Below, one piece after another: positions 45,881-55,346 of a stretch of DNA of 64,000 nucleotides (positions are counted from its first letter, which is position 1; each line of letters starts with the position of its first letter). The notes beneath the pieces were generated by a model. The model was not told the DNA's origin. It was given only the letters and a program-made list of their open reading frames with translations, and did not search any database. A program made the position numbers and the translations under genes. Origin of the DNA: Flavobacterium sp. N502540 (GTDB taxonomy: Bacteria > Bacteroidota > Bacteroidia > Flavobacteriales > Flavobacteriaceae); the NCBI RefSeq assembly GCF_025947365.1, contig NZ_CP110012.1, forward strand, positions 3,472,001 through 3,536,000. Reading direction: 5' to 3'.

Positions 45881-46375
45881 TTAAGGATTTAGTATTTTTT
45901 TAAGTTTCCCTTTAATTCTGTTCATTTTCACACGAGCATTCACTTCGCTGATTCCTAAGGTTTCAGCTATTTCTTGATAATCTTTGTCTTCTAAATACAT
46001 AAAAACTAATGCTTTTTCGATGTCATTAAGCTGATAAACCGCTTTGTACATCAATTTAATCTGTTCTTCTTCTTCATAATTGTAATCAACATCTTTTATA
46101 AAATGCTGATGACTTTCATATTCTACGGTTGATACGGTTCGTTTAGTTTTTCGGTATAAGGTAATAGCAGTGTTTAAGGCAACTCGATACGTCCAGGTCG
46201 AAAATTTGCTGTCGCCTCTAAATTTTGGATACGCTTTCCAGAGCTGTATGGTGATTTCCTGAAACAAATCTTTGTGAGCATCTTCGCCGGCAGTATACAA
46301 TCTACATATTTTGTGGATTATATTCTGATTTGCCTGCAATTGCGCAACAAATGACTGTTCTAGATTTTCGCTCAT
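45881..46375 (-). CDS. ECF-type RNA polymerase sigma factor
   Basis: 164 residues with sigma region 2 (EDAHKDLFQEITIQLWKAYP, FRGDSKFSTWTYRVALNTAI) and region 4 (LEDKDYQEIAETLGISEVNARVKMNRIKGKL), normal length for ECF factors. It forms a two-gene unit with the downstream membrane protein. Regulated genes cannot be told from the window. Confidence 0.95.
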   Translation of the reverse strand: MSENLEQSFVAQLQANQNIIHKICRLYTAGEDAHKDLFQEITIQLWKAYPKFRGDSKFSTWTYRVALNTAITLYRKTKRTVSTVEYESHQHFIKDVDYNYEEEEQIKLMYKAVYQLNDIEKALVFMYLEDKDYQEIAETLGISEVNARVKMNRIKGKLKKILNP

Positions 46376-46531
46376 AAAAGTATTAGTAGTATTGAGATCT
46401 ATTTTGTTACAACATGCCGCTCATTTTTTTGGGTGCCTCAGAATAAAAAGTATTTCAGTGATTTTAATTAGTTTACGCAAGAATCTTTTTAAGCTGTGGT
46501 TAAAAACTTCAGTATGGTTTGTGGTAAACTT

Positions 46532-47593
46532 TTACAATGCTCTGGTTTTGTAATAATTCACCATCAAATCCACAAATTTACTATAACCCTCCAGGCCGTC
46601 TTTCTGATGATTTATTTTTAAAAAATTATCATAAAAAGCATGAAAACCTTTATCAATAAAAGTATCATATTGTTTCCAGAAATCCTGGCTTTCCTGATAG
46701 TTTTTTAGAATTCCCGGATGTATTTGTTTTTTTAATTGTTTAAATATAGTTTCATTTTTAACCTGCCAAATTCCTAAGCAATAACGTAAAGCAAAGCTGT
46801 AACCGGAATATTTATAGTACAAATTATCATTTTTAACCGAAGCCAGCACCCCAATAAAATTACACTCACTTTCGCTGGCAAATCCCATTTGATGTGCCAT
46901 TTCATGACAGGTCGTTATGGGAAAATTATACATAGGTAATAAATCATTGACCTGCGCTTCATTGGTGAACGGATTCAGATAACCACCAAACCCCATATAA
47001 GTTAATGGCAGACTAAAGAGAGATTTTTTAACGCTGGGAATCTCGTAGCTGAAATAAGGATATTCTTTTGCCAGATTTTCATATCCGTTTAAGTTCATTC
47101 TAAAAGCTTCCTTTTGAGTGTATGGAAAGACAATTTTAGCACTGTTGTTTTTAGTTATAAGAAGTTGAATCTCGTTCGTTTTTAGGATCAATTTCTTTGT
47201 AAAAACTAATAAGTCGGCGTCACTATATTCTTTTGTGATTTCCATTTTTTCAAATAGAGGTTCGCGATAATAATTGAAGGCCCAAAGGAGATGAAAAAAA
47301 AAGTAAAAAATTGAAATTTTACCCAGCATCGTTAAAACATGATCTTTCCAATTTGTTTTCCATGTTTTTCTAATCTTCCAAAACCAGCTTATCGCTGATA
47401 GAATCAAAATAGCATAAATACAATCGCCTACAGAGAATGAAATTTTACCTAAAAGAGTTCTGGAAAAATGTGAAATTCTAATGTATAAGTTGTTGCTGTA
47501 GAGTCCTTCCACAAAATCAGGAAAGAAGGGGAGAATTTTTAAGAGGATAATCTGAACAACAAGAAATAGGGGCAGGATGTATTTCGATTTCAC
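46532..47593 (-). CDS. DUF3810 membrane protein with HExxH metallopeptidase-like motif
   Basis: 353 residues from a GTG start at 47593 (no nearby ATG). Two or three N-terminal membrane segments (YILPLFLVVQIILLKILPFF, GDCIYAILILSAISWFW, ISIFYFFFHLLWAF) precede a domain with TTCHEMAHQMGFASESECNF near residue 229, an HExxH motif followed by a Glu/Ser-Glu segment as in gluzincin-type peptidases. This is the DUF3810 family, whose substrate is unknown to me. Monocistronic by appearance. Confidence 0.85.
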   Translation of the reverse strand: MKSKYILPLFLVVQIILLKILPFFPDFVEGLYSNNLYIRISHFSRTLLGKISFSVGDCIYAILILSAISWFWKIRKTWKTNWKDHVLTMLGKISIFYFFFHLLWAFNYYREPLFEKMEITKEYSDADLLVFTKKLILKTNEIQLLITKNNSAKIVFPYTQKEAFRMNLNGYENLAKEYPYFSYEIPSVKKSLFSLPLTYMGFGGYLNPFTNEAQVNDLLPMYNFPITTCHEMAHQMGFASESECNFIGVLASVKNDNLYYKYSGYSFALRYCLGIWQVKNETIFKQLKKQIHPGILKNYQESQDFWKQYDTFIDKGFHAFYDNFLKINHQKDGLEGYSKFVDLMVNYYKTRAL

Positions 47594-47729
47594 AATTTTA
47601 GTTTTGAATTACGTAAATATAAATACAATATTAGAACTAAAAAAAGAGACGTTTTGCGGAATTTGTTTTTTGGCCATCAGATTAATGCTAATTCGTGAAA
47701 TTTGTGACGAAAAAAGCATTTAAACTTTG

Positions 47730-47737
47730 TAACTTTG
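47730..47737 (+). promoter_or_regulatory. -7 element TAACTTTG of pepD
   Basis: Perfect TAnnTTTG 35 bp before the pepD start; TTG at 47702-47704 is 25 bp upstream, slightly far. Confidence 0.45.
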
Positions 47738-47772
47738 GGGCTCTTAATTGTTAAACTACAAACAAAAATATA

Positions 47773-49236
47773 ATGAGTCAGGAAATTAGAAATCTGGAAC
47801 CAAAGGCACTATGGAATAAGTTTGCCGATTTAAATGCCGTTCCACGTCCGTCGAAAAAAGAAGAGCGTGTAATTGAATTTATGAAAGACTTTGGAAACAG
47901 CTTAGGTTTAGAAACTTTTGAAGACGAAATCCGAAATGTAATCATCAGAAAACCGGCAACTCCGGGAATGGAAAATCGCAAAGCAATTGTAATGCAGGGG
48001 CATTTGGATATGGTGCACCAAAAAAATGCAGATACTGTTTTTGATTTCGATACTCAGGGAATCGATATGTATGTTGATGGTGACTGGGTTCGTGCTCGTG
48101 GTACAACACTTGGTGCGGATAATGGATTGGGAGTAGCGACAATTATGGCAATTTTGGAAAGCAAAGATATTCCACACCCGGCAATTGAGGCTTTGTTTAC
48201 GATTGATGAGGAAACTGGAATGACCGGAGCCCTGAACCTTAAAGGAGGTGTTTTACAAGGACAGATTCTTTTGAACTTAGATACAGAAGAAGATGATGAA
48301 ATTGATATTGGTTGTGCCGGAGGGATTGATGTAACCGCTACAAGAACTTATAATGAAGAAGAGGTACCGGAAGGATCAGTTGGGCATATTATTACCGTAA
48401 AAGGGCTTAATGGAGGTCACTCTGGTATGGATATTAATAAAGGATTAGGGAATGCTAATAAGATCATGAACCGTTTGTTGTTTGATGCTTTTGAGAATTT
48501 CGGATTACAGGTAGCGGAGATTAATGGAGGAAGTTTAAGAAATGCAATTCCGAGAGAAAGTGTAGCCAAAGTAATTATTTCTGAAATGTTTGATGAGGCA
48601 TATATTTTTGATATGCAAGAAATCATCAATGATATTAAAGCGGAGTACAAAACGACTGAACCAAACTTATCTATTGAAATCGTAAAATGCGACTTACCGG
48701 AGAAAGTAATGGATTTAGGTGTTCAGGAAGGGATTATTCGTTCTATTTATGCGGCTCATAACGGAGTATACAGAATGAGTGCCGATATGGAAGATTTAGT
48801 AGAAACGTCAAATAATATTGCGAGAGTAATTGTAAAAGATGGAGAAATAACCATAGGATGTTTAACACGTTCTTCTGTTGAGACTTCGAAATTTGATTTG
48901 GCTAATGCTTTGCGTTCTGCTTTTGAATTAGTAGGTTGTGAAGTGGAACTTTCAGGTTCTTACCCAGGTTGGACACCAAACGTAAATTCTGAAATCTTAG
49001 ATACTTTGGTTAGAATTTATGAGAAACAAAATAACGAGAAACCAAAAGTAGTAGCTTGTCATGCAGGTCTGGAGTGTGGGATTTTAGGAACAAACTATCC
49101 GGATATGGATATGATTTCTTTCGGTCCGACTATTCACGGGGCGCATTCTCCTGATGAGAGAGCCAGCATTTCGTCAGCTCAGAAATACTGGAAATTTGTA
49201 TTGGAAATCCTTTCTAATATACCGGTTAAGCAGTAA
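47773..49236 (+). CDS. pepD: Aminoacyl-histidine dipeptidase (PepD-like, M20 fold)
   Basis: 487 residues, normal for PepD. Zinc/catalytic motifs: MQGHLDMVHQ (about residue 76), GADNGLGVATIMA (about 117), TIDEETGMTGALN (Glu pair, about 150), NLDTEEDDEIDIGCAGG and, near the C-terminus, GPTIHGAHSPDERASI. Cytoplasmic di-zinc exopeptidase that cleaves Xaa-His and other dipeptides. No signal peptide. Single-gene unit with its own -7 box and a downstream inverted repeat. Confidence 0.95.
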   Translation: MSQEIRNLEPKALWNKFADLNAVPRPSKKEERVIEFMKDFGNSLGLETFEDEIRNVIIRKPATPGMENRKAIVMQGHLDMVHQKNADTVFDFDTQGIDMYVDGDWVRARGTTLGADNGLGVATIMAILESKDIPHPAIEALFTIDEETGMTGALNLKGGVLQGQILLNLDTEEDDEIDIGCAGGIDVTATRTYNEEEVPEGSVGHIITVKGLNGGHSGMDINKGLGNANKIMNRLLFDAFENFGLQVAEINGGSLRNAIPRESVAKVIISEMFDEAYIFDMQEIINDIKAEYKTTEPNLSIEIVKCDLPEKVMDLGVQEGIIRSIYAAHNGVYRMSADMEDLVETSNNIARVIVKDGEITIGCLTRSSVETSKFDLANALRSAFELVGCEVELSGSYPGWTPNVNSEILDTLVRIYEKQNNEKPKVVACHAGLECGILGTNYPDMDMISFGPTIHGAHSPDERASISSAQKYWKFVLEILSNIPVKQ

Positions 49237-49238
49237 CT

Positions 49239-49287
49239 CACAGTTTTCAGTGTACAGTTTTCAGTTTAATAAAAGCTGAAAACTGTG
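49239..49287. repeat. Inverted repeat after pepD (CACAGTTTTCAG)
   Basis: CACAGTTTTCAG at 49239-49250 pairs with CTGAAAACTGTG at 49276-49287; a second left arm ACAGTTTTCAG at 49254-49264 competes for the same right arm. Related TTTTCAGT elements occur near 30757 and 62085. It may serve as a weak terminator. Confidence 0.65.
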
Positions 49288-49349
49288 ACTGATACTGAAA
49301 ACAGGATAAGAGTAAAAAAAAAAAATAAAACTAGGATAACTAAGATCTA

Positions 49350-49889
49350 TTATTTACTATTTTGATTTAGTACTTTCCTTAGCTCTGAGTCATTTTGAAA
49401 AGAGCCTGTTTTAGTAAATATAATATGTAACGAATTATCAAGTATATAGGTTGTGGGTAATGCTCCTAATTTTGATTTTAAATCGACTTCACTTTTGACA
49501 AAGATAAAATCATAACCTTTTTTGGCTTTAAAATTCTGTATTATTTTTGCGTCATGATCTGCTACGAGTATAAAAACATATTTATCTCTTATTTCTTTAT
49601 CGTTATATACCTTCTGAAAAACGGGCATTTCTTCCATACACGGAGCGCACCATGTAGCCCAGAAATTTATGAATATAGTTTTATCGGAAAATTTAGTTAA
49701 GTCTACAGTATTTCCGTTGAGATCTGTTAGTTTTATTTTTAGATCTTTAAAGGTTTTGCTTTTACTCATTTCCTTGCTAAGAGCTGTGTTTTTTTCTGTT
49801 ATATAATATAAATAACCTAAGAAAGAAAGAGAGAGTAAACTGCCTGCTATTATGCCGATAATAAAACTTTTTTTGAAATAATTTGCCAT
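49350..49889 (-). CDS. TlpA-family thioredoxin-like protein, membrane-anchored
   Basis: 179 residues: an N-terminal signal anchor (FIIGIIAGSLLSLSFLGYLYY), then a thioredoxin fold with the active site FWATWCAPCMEEMP (CxxC near residue 86) and the cis-Pro loop LGALPTTYIL. TlpA/ResA proteins reduce or exchange thiols in the periplasm, for example during cytochrome c maturation. Its ATG lies one base beyond the stop codon of a 39-codon membrane-peptide gene, indicating translational coupling. Confidence 0.92.
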   Translation of the reverse strand: MANYFKKSFIIGIIAGSLLSLSFLGYLYYITEKNTALSKEMSKSKTFKDLKIKLTDLNGNTVDLTKFSDKTIFINFWATWCAPCMEEMPVFQKVYNDKEIRDKYVFILVADHDAKIIQNFKAKKGYDFIFVKSEVDLKSKLGALPTTYILDNSLHIIFTKTGSFQNDSELRKVLNQNSK

Positions 49890-49890
49890 T

Positions 49891-50010
49891 TTAAGCTTGT
49901 TTAATAGATAGAAAACCAGTGAGATAAGCGATCATTAAAATAATGAAAGCACTAAGAAAAAAGCCACTAAGGATTCCCAATGTAGCAAAGAAAAATTTTT
50001 TTATTTTCAT
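49891..50010 (-). CDS. Small membrane peptide, 39 residues, upstream of the TlpA gene
   Basis: A complete short frame from ATG at 50010 to TAA at 49891, encoding MKIKKFFFATLGILSGFF and continuing with a hydrophobic stretch (LSAFIILMIAYLTGFL) ending SIKQA. It has a basic N-terminus and one long or two short hydrophobic helices. The stop codon is one base before the TlpA-like start, which argues that it is translated. It is not recognised as a known family; a membrane cofactor, an uncleaved signal-like peptide or a leader controlling the TlpA gene are all possible. Confidence 0.6.
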   Translation of the reverse strand: MKIKKFFFATLGILSGFFLSAFIILMIAYLTGFLSIKQA

Positions 50011-50254
50011 ATGATTATGTTTTTTAATTATTCTTTGTCAAAGAAATGAATACCAAATAAAACTTTATTACAGTAAGTAAAGATTGGTTAAGTTTAAGTA
50101 ATATTTGATCGATATATTGGATTATCTGGAAGGAGTATTAGCTTTATTTTCTTGGTTGCTTTTACGATTTTAACAATTTTTAAGTCCTGATCTTTTGTTT
50201 TTTCTTTAGATAATGAACTGCTTATAGAAATGAATATAAGGTTTATTTTTACTG

Positions 50255-51565
50255 TTAGTTATTTTGCTGATATACTTCAACAGAATCTTTGGCAAGTCTT
50301 TCTTTTAGCCATAGTTTCATTTTTTGTTTAGTATCTGAATCCATTTTTTTCTTGCTTTGAAAAAGAACTACAGGGATTATTTTCGATTTATTGGGCTCTT
50401 CTTCAACATTGTAATTACCAATTTTTAAAGACGTAACAGTAGGGAAAAGTATTTTTGCTTCGTTGTTGATCTGTGCAGTGTTGAATTGGTATAATGCTAA
50501 TTGATTTCGAAGACTATTGATCAAGAGGTCTTTTTGATCGACTACCGTTTGATTGTTGTTGATCTGATTCATAATATCCTTTCTTAAATTAACGGTATCT
50601 TGTCTGATAATCAGTTTAGTATTGGGAAGATCATACTCCGTTAATTTTTTATTAAGATCGATGATTTCATTATCGGTGAATTTTTTGGATAAAAAAGCCA
50701 GTTCAATTCTTTTAGGAGCTGTGCTGTATCTGATTTTTTTATAAATAATTGGGTAGTCTTTGTCAAGGAATTCCTTTTGTATAAAGAATTCTGTTCGGGA
50801 ACTGTAGCTTTTTTGAACGTACAATTGATAGGCAAAAAAGATACTCGGAATAATTAAAAGCAAAATAAGTATAGTAACGCCATATTTTACTCTTTTTTGC
50901 TGTTGTAGATCTAGTTGTTTTGTAACGGGGTAATTTAAGAATTTTACGATCACAAAAGTGGCAATACAAATGAATACGCAGTTGATGGTGTAGAGATAAA
51001 GGGCACCAAAAAAGTACGCATAATTTCCAAGGGCCAGTCCGTAGCCTGCAGTACAAAGTGGCGGCATAAGAGCGGTTGCAATCGCTACACCCGGAATTGG
51101 GTTTCCTTTTTCGACTCTGGTCACGGCAATTACGCCTACTAAACCACCAAAAAAGGCGATAAGAATGTCATAGATGTTTGGAGAAGTTCTGGCCAGTAAT
51201 TCGGATTGTGCTTCTTTAAACGGACTAATATAGAAATAAATAGCCGAAGTGGTTAAACTTACAACTGTTGCGATCAGCAGATTTTTCATGGACTTTTTCA
51301 GAAGTTCAAAATCATACATTCCTAAACCAAAACCGGCACCTACAATAGGTCCCATTAGAGGCGAAATTAGCATGGCACCAATGATAACTGCTGTAGAGTT
51401 GACATTTAGTCCTACAGAGGCAATGATAATGGCGCAGGCAAGAATCCAGATGTTTGATCCTCTAAAAGAAACGGCGCTGGTTATATTTTCGATTACCGAT
51501 TTTTTATTTTCTTCTCCTTTGTGAAGATCGATAAAATTTAAAATTTTCTGAGTAATATCTGTCAT
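50255..51565 (-). CDS. DUF389 family membrane protein
   Basis: From the ATG at 51565, 436 residues (an upstream GTG at 51574 would add three). The N-terminal half is a DUF389 membrane domain with conserved Gly-rich segments (NSTAVIIGAMLISPLMGPIVGAGFGLG, shown by IIGAMLISPLMGP; FFGGLVGVIAV; GVAIATALMPPLCTAGYGLA) and about six helices. The C-terminal half (about 240-436) is a soluble domain with LIIRQDTVNLRKDI and a basic end. DUF389 proteins are of unknown function, possibly transporters. No partner gene is evident. Confidence 0.88.
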   Translation of the reverse strand: MTDITQKILNFIDLHKGEENKKSVIENITSAVSFRGSNIWILACAIIIASVGLNVNSTAVIIGAMLISPLMGPIVGAGFGLGMYDFELLKKSMKNLLIATVVSLTTSAIYFYISPFKEAQSELLARTSPNIYDILIAFFGGLVGVIAVTRVEKGNPIPGVAIATALMPPLCTAGYGLALGNYAYFFGALYLYTINCVFICIATFVIVKFLNYPVTKQLDLQQQKRVKYGVTILILLLIIPSIFFAYQLYVQKSYSSRTEFFIQKEFLDKDYPIIYKKIRYSTAPKRIELAFLSKKFTDNEIIDLNKKLTEYDLPNTKLIIRQDTVNLRKDIMNQINNNQTVVDQKDLLINSLRNQLALYQFNTAQINNEAKILFPTVTSLKIGNYNVEEEPNKSKIIPVVLFQSKKKMDSDTKQKMKLWLKERLAKDSVEVYQQNN

Positions 51566-51771
51566 GGTATTCACGGTATTATTTTATGTAAACTGGATTT
51601 TCAAGAGTAGTAGGATGTCTAATTTAGTCAAAAAAAATGTCAAACAGTATATTTATTATCCTAAGTCTTGAAATGAATAATAAGGTTACGATCTTGTTGT
51701 TTCAGAAAAGGGATAAAAAAATCCCCAACCTTGAAGATTGAAGATTTGTGTATTTTTATTGGTTTGCAATG

Positions 51772-52110
51772 TTATTTTAAAAAATTGCCATCGATTATTA
51801 ATAGTTCAACTCTGTCAGTAGTTATAGAACGATGAGAGCTTGCATTATCTGAAACAACATAAGTCATTCCTTTAGAAAGTTTAAATTTTTCTCCGTTCTG
51901 TAGTTCACTAATTAATTCTCCTTCCAGACAATGTACTATATGTCCCTTTTGACACCAATGGTCGGCAGTATAATTTTCAGAATATGTGATTCTCCGAATG
52001 CGTAACCCTTCTAATTGTAATGTCTGCCAATATGCTGTTCCGGTTTCTCCGTTATGTTCTGTTTTAGGAATTAAGCTCCAGTCTATATTTTGATAGGGTA
52101 TTAAAGGCAT
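51772..52110 (-). CDS. DHCW-motif cupin-fold protein
   Basis: 112 residues, single cupin domain. The pattern ITYSENYTADHWCQKGHIVHCLEGEL holds the DH-W-C/H metal-site-like motif that gives the family its name, and FKLSKGMTYVVSDN the second cupin strand pair. Cytoplasmic. Function is not established; small cupins of this type may bind a metal and a small ligand. A weak hairpin (about 51721-51752) follows the stop. Confidence 0.85.
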   Translation of the reverse strand: MPLIPYQNIDWSLIPKTEHNGETGTAYWQTLQLEGLRIRRITYSENYTADHWCQKGHIVHCLEGELISELQNGEKFKLSKGMTYVVSDNASSHRSITTDRVELLIIDGNFLK

Positions 52111-52152
52111 GGTTTTTAGTTTTATTTGTTTGATAATGTGATGTAAAGGAAT

Positions 52153-52185
52153 AAAAAAATCCTCAAACTTGCAGGTTGAGGATTT
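52153..52185 (-). terminator. Rho-independent terminator after the CarboxypepD_reg-like gene
   Basis: AAATCCTCAA (52157-52166) pairs with TTGAGGATTT (52176-52185); on the minus strand a T-run follows. Confidence 0.75.
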
Positions 52186-52210
52186 GTATATTTTGATTTA
52201 AAAGTAGAGT

Positions 52211-52984
52211 TTAATTCCTTTTTAATACTTTATATTGTTCATAACATCCGCTGATGGCATCCATAATCTGTAAATCATTTGCGGTTTGTATAAAGGAATC
52301 TGAGTAATTACAGCGCTGCAGAATTTCGGGGATTTCGTCTTTGCTGATTCCTAAAAGTACAGAGACAGTTTCACGATCAAATTTCGATTCTAACAGATTA
52401 CGAACGGTGTCGTCTTTTCGCATTTCCTTCAGTTTCTTGAGTTCTTTTGTGTTTTTACCAAAGAAATTGTAGAGCATATCGGCGGGATTAAAAATAGAAC
52501 CCAATACTTTTCCAAAAGCATTTGGAGAGTATTCCCCAGCTTCGTAACCTTGTGTAAGACCGGAGATACTATAACGGTAATTTTCTTTGGTTGGAATTAA
52601 TTTTGAATCGACTTCAAGGTAGCCGGTTAGATTAAAAGGGGCGATAATTACTTCTTCCAGTGCAATTGCTTTTTCGGTAAGCTGAATTCGGGTTACTTTA
52701 TTTTTAATCCAGTCATTGGTTACTCTGACTCTTAAAGATTGAAAACCTAAAATCGAGAAGTGAATGGTGTCATTAAGCTGAACATCAATTTCAAAATACC
52801 CCTTAGCATCAGATTTTGCACCGCGTACTTTGTTTGTGTTGATGATATTTACGTTAGAAAGAGGCTGTTTACTATTGTCGTTGATGATGTAGCCAGAAAC
52901 TCTTTGCGGAGTAGTAGACTCGGTGTCTTGTGCAAAAGTAACCGCCGAAAGTAAAGTAAAAAAGAAAACTGCGAAATATTTCAT
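52211..52984 (-). CDS. Secreted carboxypeptidase-regulatory-like domain protein
   Basis: 257 residues with signal peptide (FFTLLSAVTFAQ). Residues about 27-110 are a CarboxypepD_reg-like beta-sandwich (VSGYIINDNSKQPLSNVNII, KGYFEIDVQLNDTIHFSILGFQ), the same fold as at the N-terminus of SusC proteins but here without a transporter. The C-terminal half is helical (KNTKELKKLKEMRKDDTVRN, SVLLGISKDEIPEILQRCN). Family common in Flavobacterium; function unknown. Confidence 0.82.
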   Translation of the reverse strand: MKYFAVFFFTLLSAVTFAQDTESTTPQRVSGYIINDNSKQPLSNVNIINTNKVRGAKSDAKGYFEIDVQLNDTIHFSILGFQSLRVRVTNDWIKNKVTRIQLTEKAIALEEVIIAPFNLTGYLEVDSKLIPTKENYRYSISGLTQGYEAGEYSPNAFGKVLGSIFNPADMLYNFFGKNTKELKKLKEMRKDDTVRNLLESKFDRETVSVLLGISKDEIPEILQRCNYSDSFIQTANDLQIMDAISGCYEQYKVLKRN

Positions 52985-53165
52985 ATCCTGATTTAAAGCT
53001 CTAAAAGTAGTAAATCGGGATTAAATATTTTGCAGTCTTCGAATATAATTATAAGAAAATTAACAAAGGCAACAGTCTGGCTTTCGGTATTTAAATAAAA
53101 AGTAATAAGGAGGATTAAATTGCATTGTTGTAGATTGCAAAACTCATTTATAGAGCCTAAGATTT

Positions 53166-53209
53166 AAAAAAAAATCCCAAATTCCAATGATGTTCGGAAT
53201 TTGGGATTT
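53166..53209. terminator. Strong bidirectional terminator after the DEAD-box helicase gene
   Basis: A 14-bp perfect stem (AAATCCCAAATTCC at 53172-53185 with 53196-53209) around a 10-base loop, with A-run/T-run flanks on both sides. Confidence 0.85.
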
Positions 53210-53231
53210 TGTATTTTAAGATATTAAAGTA

Positions 53232-55142
53232 TTAATCTCTTCTTGGTCTTCTTGGTCTTGAAGAATCGCCAAAGCTTTCAGAACGTCTTGGAGCTCTGTC
53301 TGAACTTCCTTCGCTTCTTGGAGCTGAGCTTCTGAAACCACCTTCTCTTCGTGGAGCAGATGAATTTCTGTCGCTTCTGAAACCACCTTCTCTAGGAGCA
53401 GAGTTTCTGTCGCTTCTGAATCCGCCACCTGAACCTTCACGTCTTGGAGCAAAGTTTCCTTCTCTTCTTGGCCCGCCAGAGCTACGTCCGCCACCACTGC
53501 GTCCGTTATGGTCACGTCTTCCGCCACCATCATTTTTAGAAATTTCAACATTAATACGACGTCCTTCTAATTGTACGTTGTTTAATACTTCCATTACTTT
53601 ATCAGTATGCTCAGGATCTGTGTTGAAGAAAGAGAAGCCTTCTTTCACATCTACCTTGAAAACGTCATCACGACCTAAGTCTAATGTTTCTTTCAGGTAA
53701 TCTTTAAGTGACATCCAGTCGAAGTTGTCTCTTGAACCGATGTTTACAAAATAACGAACTGCTCCGTTGTTGTTGAATTCTCTTGGTTCAGAATCGTTTC
53801 TTTCGCGTCTTTCACCTGATTGAGTTGAAATATCTCTGTTCTTTTTGTAATAAGCGATGAAACGGTTAAATTCTACCGATACCATTTTCTTGATCAATTC
53901 TTCTTTAGATAAACCTTCAAGAACATTATTGATTGCCGGTAAATAGTTGTCAATTTCGTGATCAACTTCGGTATCTTTAATTTTGTTTGCTAAGTGCAAC
54001 AATTGAATTTCGCAGATTTCGATTCCGGATGGAATTGATTTTTCTTCGAATTTTTGTTTGATGATTCTTTCGATAGAAGAAATTTTACGCAACTCACTTT
54101 TTGTAACAATTACAATAGAAGTTCCTAATTTTCCAGCTCTACCGGTACGACCTGAACGGTGGTTGTACGTTTCGATTTCATCAGGTAATTGGTAGTTTAC
54201 AACGTGTGTTACGTTATCAACATCAATACCACGTGCAGCAACGTCAGTAGCAACAAGCATCTGAATTTGTCTTCCACGGAACGATTTCATTACACCGTCA
54301 CGTTGTGCCTGAGATAAATCTCCATGCAACGCAGCAGCGCTATATCCATCTTCAATTAATTTTTCGGCTACAGCCTGAGTATCTCTTTTAGTACGGCAGA
54401 AAACCACAGAGAAAATGTCCGGGTTTGCATCGGCTAAACGTTTTAAGGCTTCGTAACGGTCACGTGCATTTACTAAGTAAAATTCGTGAGAAACCGTTGC
54501 AGAACCTGAATTTTTAGTTCCAACTGTAATTTCTAATGGTTCGCTCATGAATTGTTTTGCAATTCTGGCAACCTCTTGTGGCATTGTTGCAGAGAACAAC
54601 CATGTACTTTTTTCGTCTGGAGTATCTGATAAAATAGAGCAGATATCGTCATAAAATCCCATGTTTAACATTTCGTCAGCCTCATCAAGCACACAGTAAT
54701 CTATGTTTTTAATGTTAACCAATCCTCTGTTAATCATGTCTTGCATTCTTCCCGGAGTAGCCACAATAATTTGTGCTCCTCTTTTTATTTCTCTTGCTTG
54801 CTCTGTAATACTAGCCCCGCCGTAAACTGCTACAACATTAATACCTTTCTCGTATTTTGCGTAGTTTTTAAGTTCGTTGGTAATCTGTAAACAAAGTTCT
54901 CGTGTTGGCGATAAAACTAATGCCTGTGTATTTCTGTTGTCAGCATCAATTTTTTGAATTAGCGGAAAACCGAAAGCTGCCGTTTTCCCTGTCCCTGTCT
55001 GAGCCAACGCAACCATATCTGTGTCTTTTTCCAATAATAGGGGAATCGCCTTTTCCTGTACCTCTGACGGATTTTCAAATCCTAGATCTAAAATCGCCTT
55101 CAGTAACGATTCATTCAATCCTAATTGTTCAAATTTATTCAT
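53232..55142 (-). CDS. DEAD-box ATP-dependent RNA helicase with basic repeat tail
   Basis: From the ATG at 55142, 636 residues. All helicase motifs are visible: Q motif (FEQLGLNESL...), AQTGTGKTAAFGFP, PTRELCLQI, TPGRMQD, VLDEADEMLNMGF, FSATMP, then VATDVAARGIDV and HRSGRTGRAG. A DbpA-like RNA-binding domain (RYFVNIGSRDNFDWMSLKDYL, about 465-535) precedes a tail of repeated R/G/S-rich units (GGFRSDRNSAPRREG, several copies), which probably binds RNA nonspecifically. Likely ribosome-biogenesis or cold-adaptation helicase of the CsdA/DbpA type. A longer TTG start is unlikely. Confidence 0.95.
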   Translation of the reverse strand: MNKFEQLGLNESLLKAILDLGFENPSEVQEKAIPLLLEKDTDMVALAQTGTGKTAAFGFPLIQKIDADNRNTQALVLSPTRELCLQITNELKNYAKYEKGINVVAVYGGASITEQAREIKRGAQIIVATPGRMQDMINRGLVNIKNIDYCVLDEADEMLNMGFYDDICSILSDTPDEKSTWLFSATMPQEVARIAKQFMSEPLEITVGTKNSGSATVSHEFYLVNARDRYEALKRLADANPDIFSVVFCRTKRDTQAVAEKLIEDGYSAAALHGDLSQAQRDGVMKSFRGRQIQMLVATDVAARGIDVDNVTHVVNYQLPDEIETYNHRSGRTGRAGKLGTSIVIVTKSELRKISSIERIIKQKFEEKSIPSGIEICEIQLLHLANKIKDTEVDHEIDNYLPAINNVLEGLSKEELIKKMVSVEFNRFIAYYKKNRDISTQSGERRERNDSEPREFNNNGAVRYFVNIGSRDNFDWMSLKDYLKETLDLGRDDVFKVDVKEGFSFFNTDPEHTDKVMEVLNNVQLEGRRINVEISKNDGGGRRDHNGRSGGGRSSGGPRREGNFAPRREGSGGGFRSDRNSAPREGGFRSDRNSSAPRREGGFRSSAPRSEGSSDRAPRRSESFGDSSRPRRPRRD

Positions 55143-55346
55143 ATGTGTATTTAAAATAGGGTGCAAAATTACTGTTAATTATTCAGATAAACTAATGCTC
55201 TTTTAAGAATTATGTATTTGTTATGATTTGATTATCAAAAAGTTATGTTTGATGTGGAATCATTTTTATCGAAAATTGAAGAATTCTCTAAAAAAAAACG
55301 TCACGAAAAATCAATTTTGTACTCTAAAATGTTGTATTTTAAACAA

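Noticed and set aside
53216..53551. A 111-codon frame opposite the helicase tail repeats.
   Set aside because: It is on the same strand in another frame of the repetitive R/G/S-coding DNA, an artefact of the repeats.
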